Shown here piece after piece: positions 18,890-29,520 of a DNA stretch of 46,665 bases. The translations under genes and the position numbers were made by a program. Numbering within the stretch: position 1 is the stretch's first letter; each line of letters starts with the position of its first letter. The stretch is from Budvicia aquatica DSM 5075 = ATCC 35567 (GTDB lineage Bacteria; Pseudomonadota; Gammaproteobacteria; Enterobacterales; Enterobacteriaceae). The notes below the pieces were generated by a model that ran no database searches, was not told the DNA's origin, and saw only the letters and a list, made by a program, of their open reading frames with translations. The stretch lies in NCBI RefSeq assembly GCF_000427805.1, contig NZ_ATYS01000020.1, positions 43,602 through 90,266 of the forward strand. The letters run 5' to 3'.

Positions 18890-19076
18890 GACAATCCGCT
18901 ATCTAAAGCTTAAGTCTTTAAGGGTTAGAAGCATTAAGATTGTCCTAACATTAATCAACGTTATAACACACACGTATCGACACATACGGCGGGGTGCCCT
19001 GATGTCTTAGCACTTAGGGGTCGGCGTTATGGGATACGTGGAGGCATAACCCCGAACTTTACTCATAGAGGTAATA
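18889..19076 (+). promoter_or_regulatory. rpsB leader, S2 autoregulatory mRNA element
   Basis: The segment just before rpsB matches the conserved gammaproteobacterial rpsB 5' leader: ACACACACGTATCGACACAT, GGGGTGCCC, and GGGATACGTGGAGGCATAAC followed by CCC. ACGTATC (18972-18978) pairs with GATACGT (19033-19039). In E. coli ribosomal protein S2 binds this leader to repress rpsB-tsf. It has survived the pyrBC insertion intact. Confidence 0.85.
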
Positions 19077-19802
19077 ATGGCAACTGTTTCAATGCGCGAT
19101 ATGCTTAAGGCTGGCGTACACTTTGGTCACCAGACCCGTTACTGGAACCCGAAAATGAAACCTTTCATCTTCGGCGCTCGTAACAAAGTTCACATCATCA
19201 ACCTTGAGAAAACTGTACCTATGTTCAACGAAGCATTAGCTGAGTTGGGTAAGATCGCGTCTCATAAAGGCAAAATCTTATTTGTTGGTACTAAGCGCGC
19301 AGCATGCGAGCCAGTGAAAGAAGCTGCAAAGGGCTGTAATCAATTCTACGTAAATCACCGTTGGTTAGGTGGTATGTTGACTAACTGGAAAACAGTTCGC
19401 CAGTCAATCAAGCGTTTAAAAGAATTAGAAATCCAGGCTCAAGATGGTACTTTCGAAAAGCTGACCAAGAAAGAAGCGCTGATGCGTACTCGTGAAATGG
19501 CTAAGCTTGAGAATAGCCTGGGTGGTATCAAAGACATGGGCGGCTTGCCTGACGCGTTATTTGTCATCGACGCAGATCACGAGCACATCGCTATTAAAGA
19601 AGCAAACAACTTGGGTATCCCTGTATTTGCTATCGTTGATACTAACTCTGATCCGGACGGTGTTAACTACGTTATCCCAGGTAACGATGATGCTATCCGT
19701 GCAATTCAACTGTACCTTGGTGCTGTTGCTGCAACTGTTCACGAAGGTCGTGCAGACCAAGGTGTTCAGGCTGTAGAAGAAAGCTTCATCGAAGCAGAGT
19801 AA
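19077..19802 (+). CDS. rpsB: 30S ribosomal protein S2
   Basis: S2 of the small subunit. The 241-residue product has the same length as E. coli S2, beginning [19 protein letters not shown] and containing the family signatures [15 protein letters not shown] and [22 protein letters not shown] lies before the ATG. Codon use is strongly biased, as expected for a highly expressed gene. It is followed by a partial terminator and tsf. Confidence 0.99.
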   Translation: MATVSMRDMLKAGVHFGHQTRYWNPKMKPFIFGARNKVHIINLEKTVPMFNEALAELGKIASHKGKILFVGTKRAACEPVKEAAKGCNQFYVNHRWLGGMLTNWKTVRQSIKRLKELEIQAQDGTFEKLTKKEALMRTREMAKLENSLGGIKDMGGLPDALFVIDADHEHIAIKEANNLGIPVFAIVDTNSDPDGVNYVIPGNDDAIRAIQLYLGAVAATVHEGRADQGVQAVEESFIEAE

Positions 19803-19856
19803 TAAGGTGTGCTCCATTGAGAGCCCTTATTAACCAGGTATTAGATATGTTGGTTA

Positions 19857-19881
19857 GGGGGCCTTTACAGGCTCCCTTTTT
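19857..19881 (+). terminator. Terminator/attenuator between rpsB and tsf
   Basis: A 7-bp stem (GGGGGCC 19857-19863 with GGCTCCC 19870-19876, one G-U pair), a 6-nt loop and five U residues. It probably lets part of the rpsB transcripts continue into tsf, as in E. coli. Confidence 0.75.
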
Positions 19882-19919
19882 GCTTATATCCAACGAAATA
19901 TAACCCGAGGATAAAGAGA

Positions 19920-20774
19920 ATGGCTGTGATTACCGCTGCTCTGGTAAAAGAACTTCGCGAGCGTACTGCCGCTGGCATGATGGAATGTAAAAAAGCGCTG
20001 GTTGAGGCTGATGGCGACATCGAATTAGCGATCGACAATATGCGTAAATCTGGTCAGGCAAAAGCCGCTAAGAAAGCAGGCCGTGTTGCTGCTGAAGGCG
20101 TTATCCTGACTAAGATTGCTGCTGACGGTAAGTTCGGCATCATCATGGAAGTTAACTGTGAAACTGACTTCGTTGCTAAAGATGCTGGCTTCCTGGCATT
20201 TGCTAACGTTGCTGCAGAAGCTGCATTGGCTGACCGCACTAGCGACATCGAAGCTTTACAGGCTAAATTTGAAGAACAACGTACTACTCTGGTAGCTAAA
20301 ATCGGCGAGAATATCAATATTCGTCGTGTTGCTACCGTAGAAGGCGAGAAGTTAGGCGCTTATATGCACGGTGCTCGCATTGGTGTTCTGGTTGCTGCAA
20401 CCGGCGCTGCTGATGATGAACTGGTTAAGCATATTGCTATGCACATCGCTGCAAGCAAGCCTGACTTTATCAACCCAGGCGACGTTCCTGCGGAAGTCGT
20501 TGCTCGTGAGCATCAAATCCAGATCGATATTGCTATGCAATCTGGTAAGCCACGTGAAATTGCTGAGAAGATGGTTGAAGGCCGTATGCGTAAGTTCACC
20601 GGTGAGATCTCTCTGACTGGTCAGGCTTTCGTTATGGACCCAAGCAAAACTGTTGATGCCCTGCTGAAAGAACACAAAGCTGGCGTTGCAGAATTCATCC
20701 GCTTCGAAGTTGGTGAAGGTATTGAGAAAGTTGAAGTAGATTTCGCGGCTGAAGTTGCTGCAATGTCTAAATAA
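19920..20774 (+). CDS. tsf: Elongation factor Ts
   Basis: EF-Ts is the nucleotide exchange factor for EF-Tu. The 284-residue product (283 in E. coli) opens with an N-terminal UBA-like domain ([19 protein letters not shown]) and then the core signature [11 protein letters not shown]. The C-terminal [12 protein letters not shown] is intact. Codon bias is high. It lies 117 nt after rpsB, with a partial terminator in the gap. Confidence 0.99.
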   Translation: MAVITAALVKELRERTAAGMMECKKALVEADGDIELAIDNMRKSGQAKAAKKAGRVAAEGVILTKIAADGKFGIIMEVNCETDFVAKDAGFLAFANVAAEAALADRTSDIEALQAKFEEQRTTLVAKIGENINIRRVATVEGEKLGAYMHGARIGVLVAATGAADDELVKHIAMHIAASKPDFINPGDVPAEVVAREHQIQIDIAMQSGKPREIAEKMVEGRMRKFTGEISLTGQAFVMDPSKTVDALLKEHKAGVAEFIRFEVGEGIEKVEVDFAAEVAAMSK

Positions 20775-20795
20775 GCTTAGCTTAATATGTGAAGG

Positions 20796-20826
20796 CGGAT
20801 CGATCTTAACATCGGTCCGTTTTTTT
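20796..20826 (+). terminator. Terminator after tsf
   Basis: CGGATCGAT (20796-20804) pairs with ATCGGTCCG (20811-20819), with one G-U pair and a 6-nt loop, followed by seven U residues. It separates rpsB-tsf from pyrH. Confidence 0.88.
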
Positions 20827-20870
20827 AAACTAAACCCCCCTTTATTGACTGCCCATTAGGAAACAATACC

Positions 20871-21605
20871 ATGGCAACCAACGCAAAACCCGTATACCAA
20901 AGAATTCTGCTTAAATTGAGTGGCGAAGCCTTACAAGGCTCCGAAGGTTTTGGCATCGATGCGAGTGTATTAGACCGCATGGCGCAAGAAATTAAGGAAT
21001 TGGTTGAGTTAGGAATTCAGGTCGGTGTGGTTATTGGCGGCGGCAATTTATTCCGGGGTGCTGGTCTGGCTAAAGCGGGTATGAACCGCGTAGTGGGCGA
21101 CCACATGGGAATGTTGGCTACCGTAATGAACGGTTTGGCTATGCGTGATGCGCTACATCGTGCCTATGTGAACGCCCGTCTGATGTCAGCTATCCCACTG
21201 AATGGCGTATGTGATGATTATAGCTGGGCGGAAGCCATTAGCTTATTACGCCATGGGCGTGTTGTGATTTTTTCAGCAGGTACAGGAAATCCGTTCTTTA
21301 CTACAGATTCTGCAGCCTGTTTGCGTGGTATTGAGATCGAAGCCGATGTGGTACTGAAAGCAACTAAAGTTGATGGCGTTTTCTCTGATGATCCGGTGAA
21401 GAACCCTGAAGCGACCCTGTATGAAACGTTAGACTACCAAGATGTATTAGAACGTGAACTAAAAGTGATGGATCTGGCGGCATTTACCCTGGCCCGAGAC
21501 CATAACTTACCGATCCGTGTATTCAATATGAATAAGCCGGGAGCTTTGCGCCGCGTTGTTATGGGCGAGAACGAAGGGACCTTAATTTCCCGTCCGGCAG
21601 AATAA
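20871..21605 (+). CDS. pyrH: PyrH, UMP kinase
   Basis: PyrH phosphorylates UMP to UDP; bacterial UMP kinase is a hexamer of the amino-acid-kinase fold, activated by GTP and inhibited by UTP. The 244-residue product (241 in E. coli) shows [38 protein letters not shown] and [28 protein letters not shown] precedes the ATG. It stands alone between two terminators and frr. Confidence 0.98.
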   Translation: MATNAKPVYQRILLKLSGEALQGSEGFGIDASVLDRMAQEIKELVELGIQVGVVIGGGNLFRGAGLAKAGMNRVVGDHMGMLATVMNGLAMRDALHRAYVNARLMSAIPLNGVCDDYSWAEAISLLRHGRVVIFSAGTGNPFFTTDSAACLRGIEIEADVVLKATKVDGVFSDDPVKNPEATLYETLDYQDVLERELKVMDLAAFTLARDHNLPIRVFNMNKPGALRRVVMGENEGTLISRPAE

Positions 21606-21736
21606 TCGAGGCCTTATAGCCTGATAAAGGTTTATTGCGGGTAATTCTGCTGTCAGAATTTTCCTCAGGGCTAAATTTGACGGGTTATGCAATATGGCGT
21701 AGCCCTCCATATTACTTGTTTTTAAAGGTTAGCAAC

Positions 21737-22294
21737 GTGATTAACGAAATCAGACAAGATGCTCAGGTACGCATGGAAAAATGCGTAGAGATGTTTAAAA
21801 CACACATTAGTAAAATTCGGACAGGTCGTGCACATCCAAGCCTGCTTGAAGGTATTCAGGTTGAATATTATGGTTCAGCTACGCCTTTACGCCAGTTAGC
21901 CAGTATCGTTGCTGAAGACTCTCGTACTCTGGCGATTACCGTTTTTGACCGCAGCATTAGCCCGGCAGTTGAGAAGGCGATTATGTCTGCAGACTTAGGG
22001 TTAAATCCTTCATCTGCGGGGACTGTTATTCGTGTTCCGCTGCCAGCGCTGACTGAAGAACGTCGTAAAGACTTAATTAAAGTGGTGCGTGCAGAAGCTG
22101 AAAACGGCCGTATTTCAGTACGTAACGTTCGTCGTGATGCCAATGAAAAAGTTAAAGCTCTGCTGAAAGATAAAGAGATTAGCGAAGATGACGATCGTAA
22201 ATCTCAGGAAGATATTCAGAAGCTGACCGATATGTTTATTAAAAAAGTAGACACGGCTTTAGCTGAGAAAGAAGCTGAACTGATGGATTTCTAA
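21737..22294 (+). CDS. frr: Ribosome recycling factor
   Basis: RRF splits the post-termination ribosome together with EF-G. The correct start is GTG 21737, with AAAGG (21724-21728) 8 nt upstream, giving 185 residues, the exact E. coli length. An upstream extension of the frame to 21635 has no family counterpart. The RRF motifs [14 protein letters not shown] and [21 protein letters not shown] are clear. It is followed by a terminator and a complete ERIC element. Confidence 0.97.
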   Translation: MINEIRQDAQVRMEKCVEMFKTHISKIRTGRAHPSLLEGIQVEYYGSATPLRQLASIVAEDSRTLAITVFDRSISPAVEKAIMSADLGLNPSSAGTVIRVPLPALTEERRKDLIKVVRAEAENGRISVRNVRRDANEKVKALLKDKEISEDDDRKSQEDIQKLTDMFIKKVDTALAEKEAELMDF

Positions 22295-22322
22295 TCCTGA
22301 CTACTTTGTTCTAGTCATGCTG

Positions 22323-22352
22323 ACCCGGGTAGGTAACTATTCCGGGTTTTTT
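22323..22352 (+). terminator. Terminator of frr
   Basis: ACCCGG (22323-22328) pairs with CCGGGT (22342-22347), followed by TTTTT. The stem is short but GC-rich. Confidence 0.75.
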
Positions 22353-22358
22353 ACTATA

Positions 22359-22485
22359 TATACCCGCCATCTTTCAAGTTGTAGGGGGGATGGCTGCGTT
22401 CATTGGCCCGAATCACGTCCCTGAGTAAGCTCATCGGTATGCACTCACTTGCCGCCTATCTGCAACTCGAATGATTTTGGGTATA
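22359..22485. repeat. Complete 127-bp ERIC element
   Basis: It begins TATACCCGCCATCTTTCAAG and ends TGCAACTCGAATGATTTTGG then GTATA, the inverted outer ends of the enterobacterial repetitive intergenic consensus. The internal TTGCCGCC and CTGAGTAAGCTC segments also fit. Its length, 127 bp, equals the usual full-length element. Confidence 0.88.
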
Positions 22486-22661
22486 GAAGCTAATGTTTTA
22501 TAGAAAAGATAGGTTCCAGAAAGCTAAGTCAGTTGAGTGATTCAGGGTAGGGGAGTTATTTTTCTGTTGTGAAAAGAGTAATATGGACAAAATTTTTCTG
22601 ACCACAATGATTTTCGGTCAGAATATCAATGAATTTCTCAGTATTCGCAAAGATTAACCTA

Positions 22662-23858
22662 ATGAAAAAAATAACAATTCTTGGTTCAACTGGTTCGATT
22701 GGCCACAGCACATTAGCCGTAGTTCGGGAAAATCCTGAACTATTTAGCGTCTATGCTCTGGTTGCTGGCTGCAATGTGGCAATTATGGCGCAACAGTGCC
22801 GAGAGTTCAGGCCACTGTTTGTCTCTATGGCCGATGAAGCATCGGCCAACTCTCTGCGACAAATTTTGCAGTCAGAAGGCGTGCCGACAGAAGTATTCTG
22901 TGGTGTACAGGCTGCCTGTGATTTGGCCGCTGCACCAGAAGTTGATCAGGTTATGGCTGCTATTGTCGGCGCTGTAGGGCTATCTCCTACGCTTGCCGCT
23001 ATTCGTGCCGGTAAACAGGTATTGTTAGCAAATAAAGAGTCTCTGGTCACCTGTGGCAAGTTATTTATGGATGCGGTTAAGCAGAGTGGTACACAGCTGC
23101 TGCCGATTGATAGCGAACACAATGCGATTTACCAGAGTATGCCGGAGTCTGTGCAGCGCCAACTGGGATACGCATCATTAGAAGATAATGGTATTTCCCG
23201 AATAATATTGACGGGTTCAGGCGGTCCTTTCCGTACGACTGAGGTGGAACAATTAAAGACGGTGACGCCCGATCAGGCCTGTGCTCATCCAAACTGGTCA
23301 ATGGGGCGTAAAATCTCCGTTGATTCAGCAACCATGATGAATAAAGGGCTTGAATATATTGAAGCCCGTTGGTTATTTAATGCTTCGCCACAGCAGATGG
23401 AAGTTTTAATACATCCCCAGTCAATGATCCACTCTATGGTGCGTTATCATGATGGGAGCGTGATTGCACAGTTGGGTTCTCCAGATATGAGAACGCCAAT
23501 TGCTCAGGCAATGGCATATCCGTACCGGGTTAAATCAGGCGCTGAGCATTTAGATTTTTGCCGTATCGGAGCGCTAACTTTCGAACAGCCTGATTTTGAG
23601 CGTTATCCTTGCCTGAAGCTTGCCATAGCCGCAAGTGATGCCGGACAAGCCGCCACAACGGCGTTAAATGCGGCAAATGAGGTTAACGTGGAAGCATTCC
23701 TGCAAAATAAAATAGGCTTTATGGATATAGCAGTATTAAATAGCCGTGTAATGGACAAATTAGTTCATACTGAACCTCAGTGCATTGATGAAGTCTTAAT
23801 AATAGATGCATGGGCCAGATCCCATGCTGAACAACTTATCGCCACTCAGAAACAATAA
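22662..23858 (+). CDS. dxr: Dxr (IspC), 1-deoxy-D-xylulose 5-phosphate reductoisomerase
   Basis: Dxr converts DXP to 2-C-methylerythritol 4-phosphate, the first dedicated step of the MEP isoprenoid pathway. With ATG 22662 the product has 398 residues, the E. coli length; an upstream in-frame ATG at 22629 adds eleven residues with no counterpart. The NADPH loop [12 protein letters not shown] is at the N-terminus. The metal/substrate motif [13 protein letters not shown] and the flexible loop [17 protein letters not shown] are present. The Shine-Dalgarno sequence is poor. Confidence 0.97.
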   Translation: MKKITILGSTGSIGHSTLAVVRENPELFSVYALVAGCNVAIMAQQCREFRPLFVSMADEASANSLRQILQSEGVPTEVFCGVQAACDLAAAPEVDQVMAAIVGAVGLSPTLAAIRAGKQVLLANKESLVTCGKLFMDAVKQSGTQLLPIDSEHNAIYQSMPESVQRQLGYASLEDNGISRIILTGSGGPFRTTEVEQLKTVTPDQACAHPNWSMGRKISVDSATMMNKGLEYIEARWLFNASPQQMEVLIHPQSMIHSMVRYHDGSVIAQLGSPDMRTPIAQAMAYPYRVKSGAEHLDFCRIGALTFEQPDFERYPCLKLAIAASDAGQAATTALNAANEVNVEAFLQNKIGFMDIAVLNSRVMDKLVHTEPQCIDEVLIIDAWARSHAEQLIATQKQ

Positions 23859-23968
23859 TTATGGCAAATTTGTTACAGTACCGGCTAAATGATATAGTTT
23901 GCGCGATTAAGCCGTCTGGTCGATGGATATTGGCGGTAGACAGCGTATTAACGAGCTGATTTGAGTAG

Positions 23969-23992
23969 GCCGTGCGAGTTCACGGCTTTTTT
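23969..23992 (+). terminator. Terminator between dxr and uppS
   Basis: GCCGTG (23969-23974) pairs with CACGGC (23981-23986), then six U residues. It lies about 110 nt after dxr, so uppS probably has its own promoter or depends on readthrough. Confidence 0.75.
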
Positions 23993-24043
23993 ACGCGAGA
24001 AAAACAGCGGTTTTTATTTATAGCTGAGGAATCTTAATAGGTT

Positions 24044-24802
24044 ATGTCGCCAGCGAAACAGCAAGTGAATAACATCAAAACGTCAATACCGCGCCATGTG
24101 GCTATCATTATGGATGGCAATGGTCGCTGGGCTAAACAGTTAGGCAAATTAAGGATTTTTGGACACCAGGAAGGTGCAAAAGCTGTTCGACGTGCTGTTA
24201 GTTTTGCCATCAACAATGGTATCGAAGCGCTAACACTTTATGCCTTCAGCAGTGAAAACTGGAATCGACCCGCTCAGGAAGTATCTGCTTTGATGGATCT
24301 TTTTATCAGAGCGTTAGATAAAGAAGCAAAAAGTTTGCACAAACATAACGTACGCTTAAAGATTATTGGTAATACTCAACGCTTTAGTGAAAAATTACAG
24401 GCCAGAATTAACCGAGCGGAAGTGTTAACCGAGAAAAATACAGGCCTTACGTTAAATATTGCTGCAAATTATGGCGGTCGTTGGGATATTATTCAGGCCG
24501 TTCAGCAGGTCGCTCAGCAGGTAAAAGACGGTGTGATAACGTCTGAGATGATAGATGAGCAGAGGTTAGGGCAATATATTAACCTTTGTGATTTAGCCCC
24601 GGTAGATTTAGTGATCAGGACGGGCGGTGAACACCGCATTAGTAATTTTCTGCTGTGGCAAATTGCCTACGCAGAACTCTATTTTACTGAGGTTCTTTGG
24701 CCTGATTTCGATGAACTTGTTTTTGAAGGTGCGCTCAATGCATTTGCACAACGCGAACGCCGTTTTGGTGGGACTGAACCCGCGAGTATTAAAGAACTTT
24801 AG
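24044..24802 (+). CDS. uppS: UppS (IspU), undecaprenyl diphosphate synthase
   Basis: UppS extends farnesyl diphosphate with eight isopentenyl units in cis to make the C55 carrier for peptidoglycan and O-antigen. The 252-residue product contains the catalytic Asp24 in IMDGNGRWAK, the flexible FSSENWNRP loop and RTGGEHRISNFLLWQ near the C-terminus. The family's FTEVLWPDFDE segment follows. The gene runs into cdsA with a 9-nt gap and starts the long envelope-gene series. Confidence 0.97.
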   Translation: MSPAKQQVNNIKTSIPRHVAIIMDGNGRWAKQLGKLRIFGHQEGAKAVRRAVSFAINNGIEALTLYAFSSENWNRPAQEVSALMDLFIRALDKEAKSLHKHNVRLKIIGNTQRFSEKLQARINRAEVLTEKNTGLTLNIAANYGGRWDIIQAVQQVAQQVKDGVITSEMIDEQRLGQYINLCDLAPVDLVIRTGGEHRISNFLLWQIAYAELYFTEVLWPDFDELVFEGALNAFAQRERRFGGTEPASIKEL

Positions 24803-24811
24803 GAGGCTCTC

Positions 24812-25669
24812 GTGTTGAAGTCACGCATCATTACTGCTCTGATTCTTATACCTATTGTTATAGCTGCGTTGTTTATGCTGCCACCTCTGCCTTTCGCAAT
24901 TATGATTATTGCGGTAAGCATGCTGGCTGCGTGGGAATGGGGGCAATTTGCCGGTCTTAGTACTCCAACTCAACGTGTTGTTCTGGCTATTCTCTGCGGT
25001 GTCGGTTTGGCGGCCTTATACTGGCCCACTTATCAATCCTCTTTACCTTTACTTGCCCACCCGGTGGTGGAAGGCTTTTTATTAGCCTCTTTGGGCTGGT
25101 GGGGACTTGCACTTATCATGGTGCTGTTTTATCCAAAATCGGCACAGATATGGAATAAATCTTATATCCTGCGTCTATTATTCGGCATTTTGACTATTGT
25201 TCCGTTTTTTTGGGGAATGATTACTCTGCGCCAATATGGTTTTGAACAAAATAGCTATACTGGAGCCTGGTGGCTGCTTTATGTGATGTTTTTAGTTTGG
25301 GGTGCCGATTCTGGTGCCTATGCCTTTGGTAAAATGTTCGGTAAGCATAAGCTGGCACCGAAGGTTTCTCCGGGGAAAACGCTTGAAGGCCTGGTCGGTG
25401 GATTAGTGACCTCTGCATTATTAGCCTGGCTATTTAGCCTGTATGCGCCACTGAATATTTCTTTGAATACCTTGCTGATCTGCTCTGTGATTGCGGTTAT
25501 TGCTTCAGTACTGGGTGATTTAACCGAGAGTATGTTCAAACGCGAAGCCGGTATTAAAGATAGTGGTAATCTGATTCCCGGTCATGGTGGTATCCTTGAC
25601 CGAATTGACAGCTTAACGGCCGCTGTTCCCGTGTTTGCCTGTTTGATTCTTCTCGTTTTTAAAGGTTAG
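24812..25669 (+). CDS. cdsA: CdsA, phosphatidate cytidylyltransferase
   Basis: CdsA makes CDP-diacylglycerol from phosphatidate and CTP, the branch point of all phospholipids, in the inner membrane. The 285-residue product has about eight membrane segments and the family signature spanning residues 240-268 (SMFKREAGIKDSGN, then IPGHGGILDRID). It starts at GTG 24812, with AGGAGG (24801-24806) 5 nt upstream overlapping the uppS stop. The length equals that of E. coli CdsA. Confidence 0.97.
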   Translation: MLKSRIITALILIPIVIAALFMLPPLPFAIMIIAVSMLAAWEWGQFAGLSTPTQRVVLAILCGVGLAALYWPTYQSSLPLLAHPVVEGFLLASLGWWGLALIMVLFYPKSAQIWNKSYILRLLFGILTIVPFFWGMITLRQYGFEQNSYTGAWWLLYVMFLVWGADSGAYAFGKMFGKHKLAPKVSPGKTLEGLVGGLVTSALLAWLFSLYAPLNISLNTLLICSVIAVIASVLGDLTESMFKREAGIKDSGNLIPGHGGILDRIDSLTAAVPVFACLILLVFKG

Positions 25670-25688
25670 TCCGGAACATCTATAGCCT

Positions 25689-27047
25689 ATGAATATATTT
25701 GGAACTGTAGCAGCGTTTATTGTTGCCCTTGGGATTTTAGTCACCGTACATGAGTTCGGCCATTTTTGGGTCGCCCGTCGCTGTGGCGTTAAGGTTATTC
25801 GTTTTTCCATTGGTTTTGGCAAGGCGCTGTGGCGGCGTACCGATAAAAAAGGTACTGAATATGTTATCGCGATGATTCCGCTAGGCGGTTATGTAAAAAT
25901 GCTGGATGAGCGCGTTGAGGAAGTGAACCCTCAAGAAAGCCATCAAGCGTTTAATAATAAAACGGTATGTCAGCGCGCTGCTATTATTGCTGCAGGGCCA
26001 ATCGCTAACTTTATTTTTGCTATATTTGCCTATTGGTTGGTTTTTCTCATTGGTGTTCCTAGCCTGCGGCCAGTGGTCGGAGAGGTTGAGCCGCAGTCGA
26101 TTGCAGCACAGGCCAATATTTCATCGGGAATGGAACTAAAATCAATTGCCGGTATCGAAACGCCTGATTGGGATTCTGTTCGTTTAGCGATGGTAGGGCA
26201 GATCGGTGAGAAGGAAATGGAGGTTACCGTTGCTCCATTTGGTTCTTCAGTTGTTCAAACTAAAATACTTAATCTGACTAACTGGTCCTTTGAGCCGGAT
26301 AAACAAGATCCTATAAGATCGTTAGGTTTTATTCCTAAGCTGCCACAGATTGAGCCTATACTTGAAGTGGTTCAAAAAGGTTCTGCTGCAGAAAAAGCGG
26401 GCTTACAGGCTCAGGACCGATTAATTAGCGTTAACGGAAAAGACTATCAACAATGGGCCGATCTTGTTCGTCTAATTAATGATAGCCCGGGTAAGCAAAT
26501 AGAATTAGTCATAGAGAGAAATGGAATTACCCACTCTTTGATTATGACGCCCGATGTGAAAGTGTTGAATGATGGAACACAAAAAGGTTTTGCTGGAATA
26601 TCTCCAAAGGTCATTCCGCTATCTGACGAGTATAAAATAGATCGTCAGTATGGTGTGTTTCAGTCGATATATCAGGCAACTGATAAAACATGGCAATTGA
26701 CTAAATTAACAGTCAAAATGCTAGGCAAATTGGTAACGGGTGACGTTAAGTTAAATAACCTGAGTGGCCCGATATCAATCGCGCAAGGCGCTGGTGTTTC
26801 TGCTGGTTATGGGTTGGTTTATTACTTAATGTTTTTAGCGCTAATTAGCGTTAACTTAGGCATAATCAATCTGTTCCCTCTTCCTGTATTAGACGGGGGG
26901 CATCTTGTGTTCTTGGCGATAGAAAAAATAACAGGTAAGCCGGTTTCTGAGAGAGTTCAAGACTACAGTTATCGCTTTGGGGCAATCTTATTGGTACTGT
27001 TGATGGGACTTGCACTTTTCAATGATTTCTCACGCTTTTACGGCTAG
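25689..27047 (+). CDS. rseP: RseP, site-2 intramembrane protease
   Basis: RseP cuts the anti-sigma factor RseA inside the membrane after DegS, freeing sigma-E. The 452-residue product (450 in E. coli) has the zinc site HEFGH at residues 21-25 in the first membrane segment. Two periplasmic PDZ domains (each ending in repeats such as [17 protein letters not shown]) and the third zinc ligand in [12 protein letters not shown] follow. It lies between cdsA and bamA, as in E. coli. Confidence 0.97.
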   Translation: MNIFGTVAAFIVALGILVTVHEFGHFWVARRCGVKVIRFSIGFGKALWRRTDKKGTEYVIAMIPLGGYVKMLDERVEEVNPQESHQAFNNKTVCQRAAIIAAGPIANFIFAIFAYWLVFLIGVPSLRPVVGEVEPQSIAAQANISSGMELKSIAGIETPDWDSVRLAMVGQIGEKEMEVTVAPFGSSVVQTKILNLTNWSFEPDKQDPIRSLGFIPKLPQIEPILEVVQKGSAAEKAGLQAQDRLISVNGKDYQQWADLVRLINDSPGKQIELVIERNGITHSLIMTPDVKVLNDGTQKGFAGISPKVIPLSDEYKIDRQYGVFQSIYQATDKTWQLTKLTVKMLGKLVTGDVKLNNLSGPISIAQGAGVSAGYGLVYYLMFLALISVNLGIINLFPLPVLDGGHLVFLAIEKITGKPVSERVQDYSYRFGAILLVLLMGLALFNDFSRFYG

Positions 27048-27077
27048 AGAATAGGTTAGGAAGAACAGATTACAACG

Positions 27078-29453
27078 ATGGCGATGAAAAAGTTGCTTCT
27101 AGCGTCGCTGCTGTTTGGCAGCGCCACCGCATACGGTGCCGATGGATTTGTCGTAAAAGACATCCAATTCGAAGGATTACAGCGCGTTGCCACAGGGGCT
27201 GCATTATTGAATATGCCTGTCCGTGTTGGTGATACTATTGACGATGGTGACATCGGCAATACTATTCGCGCCTTATTCGCCTCTGGAAACTTTGAAGATG
27301 TAAGGGTTATGCGTGATGGAAATACCCTTATTGTTCAAGTGAAAGAGAGACCAACTATAGCAAGCGTCACCTTTTCCGGTAATAAAGCGGTTAAGGACGA
27401 GATGCTAAAACAGAACCTTGAGTCTTCAGGCGTTCGGGTAGGTGAAGCCCTTGATAGAACGACGTTAAGTTCTATGGAGAAAGGCTTAGAAGATTTTTAC
27501 TATAGCGTTGGTAAATATAGCGCCTCAGTAAAAGCTGTTGTCACACCTCTCCCGCGTAATCGTGTTGACCTGAAATTAGTTTTCGCTGAAGGCGTTTCTG
27601 CCACTATTCAGCAAATTAATATCGTGGGTAACAATGCGTTTTCTACTGAAGAGTTAGTGAGCCGCTTCCAGTTACGTGATGATGTTCCTTGGTGGAACGT
27701 TATGGGCGATCGTAATTATCAAAAGCAGAAATTATCCGGAGACCTTGAGGCTCTGCGTAGTTTCTATTTGGATCGAGGCTATGCCCGATTCAATATTGAT
27801 TCTACTAACGTGAGCCTGACGCCAGATAAGAAAAGCATCTATATCACGATCAACCTGACGGAAGGCCAGCAGTACAAGATTTCAGGCGTTGAGGTCAAAG
27901 GTAATTTAGCCGGCCGTGCTGCCGAGATTGAAGAACTGGCGAAAGTAACCCCGGGTGAGCTATATAGTGGCAGTAAGGTAACGCGTATTGAAGACAGCAT
28001 TAAAAAGCTGTTAGGTAAATACGGCTATGCTTATCCGCGAGTGGCCACTCAGCCTGAAATTAACGATCAAGACCAGACCGTCAAGCTGCATATCAGCGTG
28101 GACTCAGGTAACCGTTACTACGTTCGTCGCATTCGATTTGAGGGTAATGATGTCAGTAAAGACTCAGTACTTCGTCGTGAAATGCGTCAGATGGAAGGTT
28201 CTTGGCTGGGCAATGATTTAGTTGAAAAAGGCAAAGAACGCCTTAGTCGTTTAGGCTATTTTGAAACGGTAGACGTTGAGACTGAACGCATTCCTGGCAT
28301 GCCGGATCAGGTTGACGTTGTCTATAAAGTTAAAGAGCGTAATACCGGTACCTTTAACTTTGGTATCGGTTACGGTACCGAAAGTGGTGTCAGCTTCCAG
28401 GTCGGTCTGCAACAGGACAACTGGATGGGTACCGGTAAGAGCGTTGGCATCAGCGGTACTAAGAATGACTATCGTACCTATGTTGAACTCTCTATGACCG
28501 AACCATACTTCACCGTCGATGGTGTGAGTTTAAGCGGCCGAATTTTCTACGATAAGTTTAATGCTGATAATGCAGACCTGTCTGACTATAGTAAAAGCAG
28601 CTACGGTTTAGGTTCAACATTAGGCTTCCCAATCAACGAAAATAACTCGCTGCGGCTTGGTTTAGACTTTGTAAGCAACGACCTTTCTGATATGCGTCCG
28701 CAGGTTGCTATGTGGCGTTATCTTGAATCCGTTGGCGAAAGCCCGGGTAGTGCCAATCGTGGTGATTATAAAGCTAACGATTTCTTCCTGACCGGTGGCT
28801 GGAGCTATAATAGTCTGAATAGAGGTTACTTCCCTACCTCGGGTTCTCGTGCCGGCCTGAATGGTAAAGTGACAGTTCCTGGTTCAGATAACGAATATTA
28901 TAAAATCACATTTGATAGTGCCAGCTATTACCCGATAAATACTGATGAAACTTGGGTATTGTTGGGGCGTGTTCGTGCAGGCTATGGCGATGGCTTAGGC
29001 GGTAAAGAGATGCCGTTCTATGACAACTTCTATGCCGGCGGCTCGGGTACAGTACGTGGTTTCCGTTCCAATAACATTGGACCTAAAGCGGTATACTTCT
29101 CTGATTGTGGTAATAATTCATGTAGTCCGTCGACAGATGCCGTCGGTGGTAATGCCATGGGCGTTGCCAGCGCAGAGTTGATTTTACCTACGCCATTTGT
29201 TGATGATAAGTACGCCAATTCTTTACGGACATCAGTGTTCTTTGATGCAGGTACCGTTTGGGATACGAACTGGCAGAATATTAATGGTGTGCCAGACTAT
29301 GGTGATCCAAGCAATATTCGTACATCAGCCGGTGTTGCGTTGCAGTGGATGTCTCCGCTGGGGCCATTGGTATTCTCTTATGCTAACCCGTTAGAGAAGT
29401 ATGAAGGTGATAAGTCAGAGCAGTTCCAGTTTAACATCGGTACAACCTGGTAA
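27078..29453 (+). CDS. bamA: BamA, outer-membrane protein assembly factor
   Basis: BamA is the central beta-barrel of the BAM complex that inserts outer-membrane proteins. A 20-residue signal peptide ([20 protein letters not shown]) is followed by five POTRA domains and a 16-strand barrel. The lid-loop motif VRGF occurs in [20 protein letters not shown], and the C-terminus ends in FQFNIGTTW with the terminal aromatic needed for assembly. At 791 residues it is 19 shorter than the E. coli protein; most of the loss is in the surface loop after KAVYF, where the E. coli tyrosine/aspartate-rich stretch is replaced by [17 protein letters not shown]. Confidence 0.98.
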   Translation: MAMKKLLLASLLFGSATAYGADGFVVKDIQFEGLQRVATGAALLNMPVRVGDTIDDGDIGNTIRALFASGNFEDVRVMRDGNTLIVQVKERPTIASVTFSGNKAVKDEMLKQNLESSGVRVGEALDRTTLSSMEKGLEDFYYSVGKYSASVKAVVTPLPRNRVDLKLVFAEGVSATIQQINIVGNNAFSTEELVSRFQLRDDVPWWNVMGDRNYQKQKLSGDLEALRSFYLDRGYARFNIDSTNVSLTPDKKSIYITINLTEGQQYKISGVEVKGNLAGRAAEIEELAKVTPGELYSGSKVTRIEDSIKKLLGKYGYAYPRVATQPEINDQDQTVKLHISVDSGNRYYVRRIRFEGNDVSKDSVLRREMRQMEGSWLGNDLVEKGKERLSRLGYFETVDVETERIPGMPDQVDVVYKVKERNTGTFNFGIGYGTESGVSFQVGLQQDNWMGTGKSVGISGTKNDYRTYVELSMTEPYFTVDGVSLSGRIFYDKFNADNADLSDYSKSSYGLGSTLGFPINENNSLRLGLDFVSNDLSDMRPQVAMWRYLESVGESPGSANRGDYKANDFFLTGGWSYNSLNRGYFPTSGSRAGLNGKVTVPGSDNEYYKITFDSASYYPINTDETWVLLGRVRAGYGDGLGGKEMPFYDNFYAGGSGTVRGFRSNNIGPKAVYFSDCGNNSCSPSTDAVGGNAMGVASAELILPTPFVDDKYANSLRTSVFFDAGTVWDTNWQNINGVPDYGDPSNIRTSAGVALQWMSPLGPLVFSYANPLEKYEGDKSEQFQFNIGTTW

Positions 29454-29520
29454 CTGTTGTGAGTTAGTAGTGAAAAAACAAAGTGTTTTACTCAATAGCA
29501 ATTATAGTAAGGAGTTCAAA

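Noticed and set aside
19492-19817. Overlapping ORFs of 94 and 86 codons within rpsB
   Set aside because: Shadow frames of a highly codon-biased gene, with no ribosome binding site and no conserved content.
21635-21736. N-terminal extension of frr
   Set aside because: It begins at TTG, has no family counterpart and spans the frr upstream region. GTG 21737 has a good Shine-Dalgarno and gives 185 residues.
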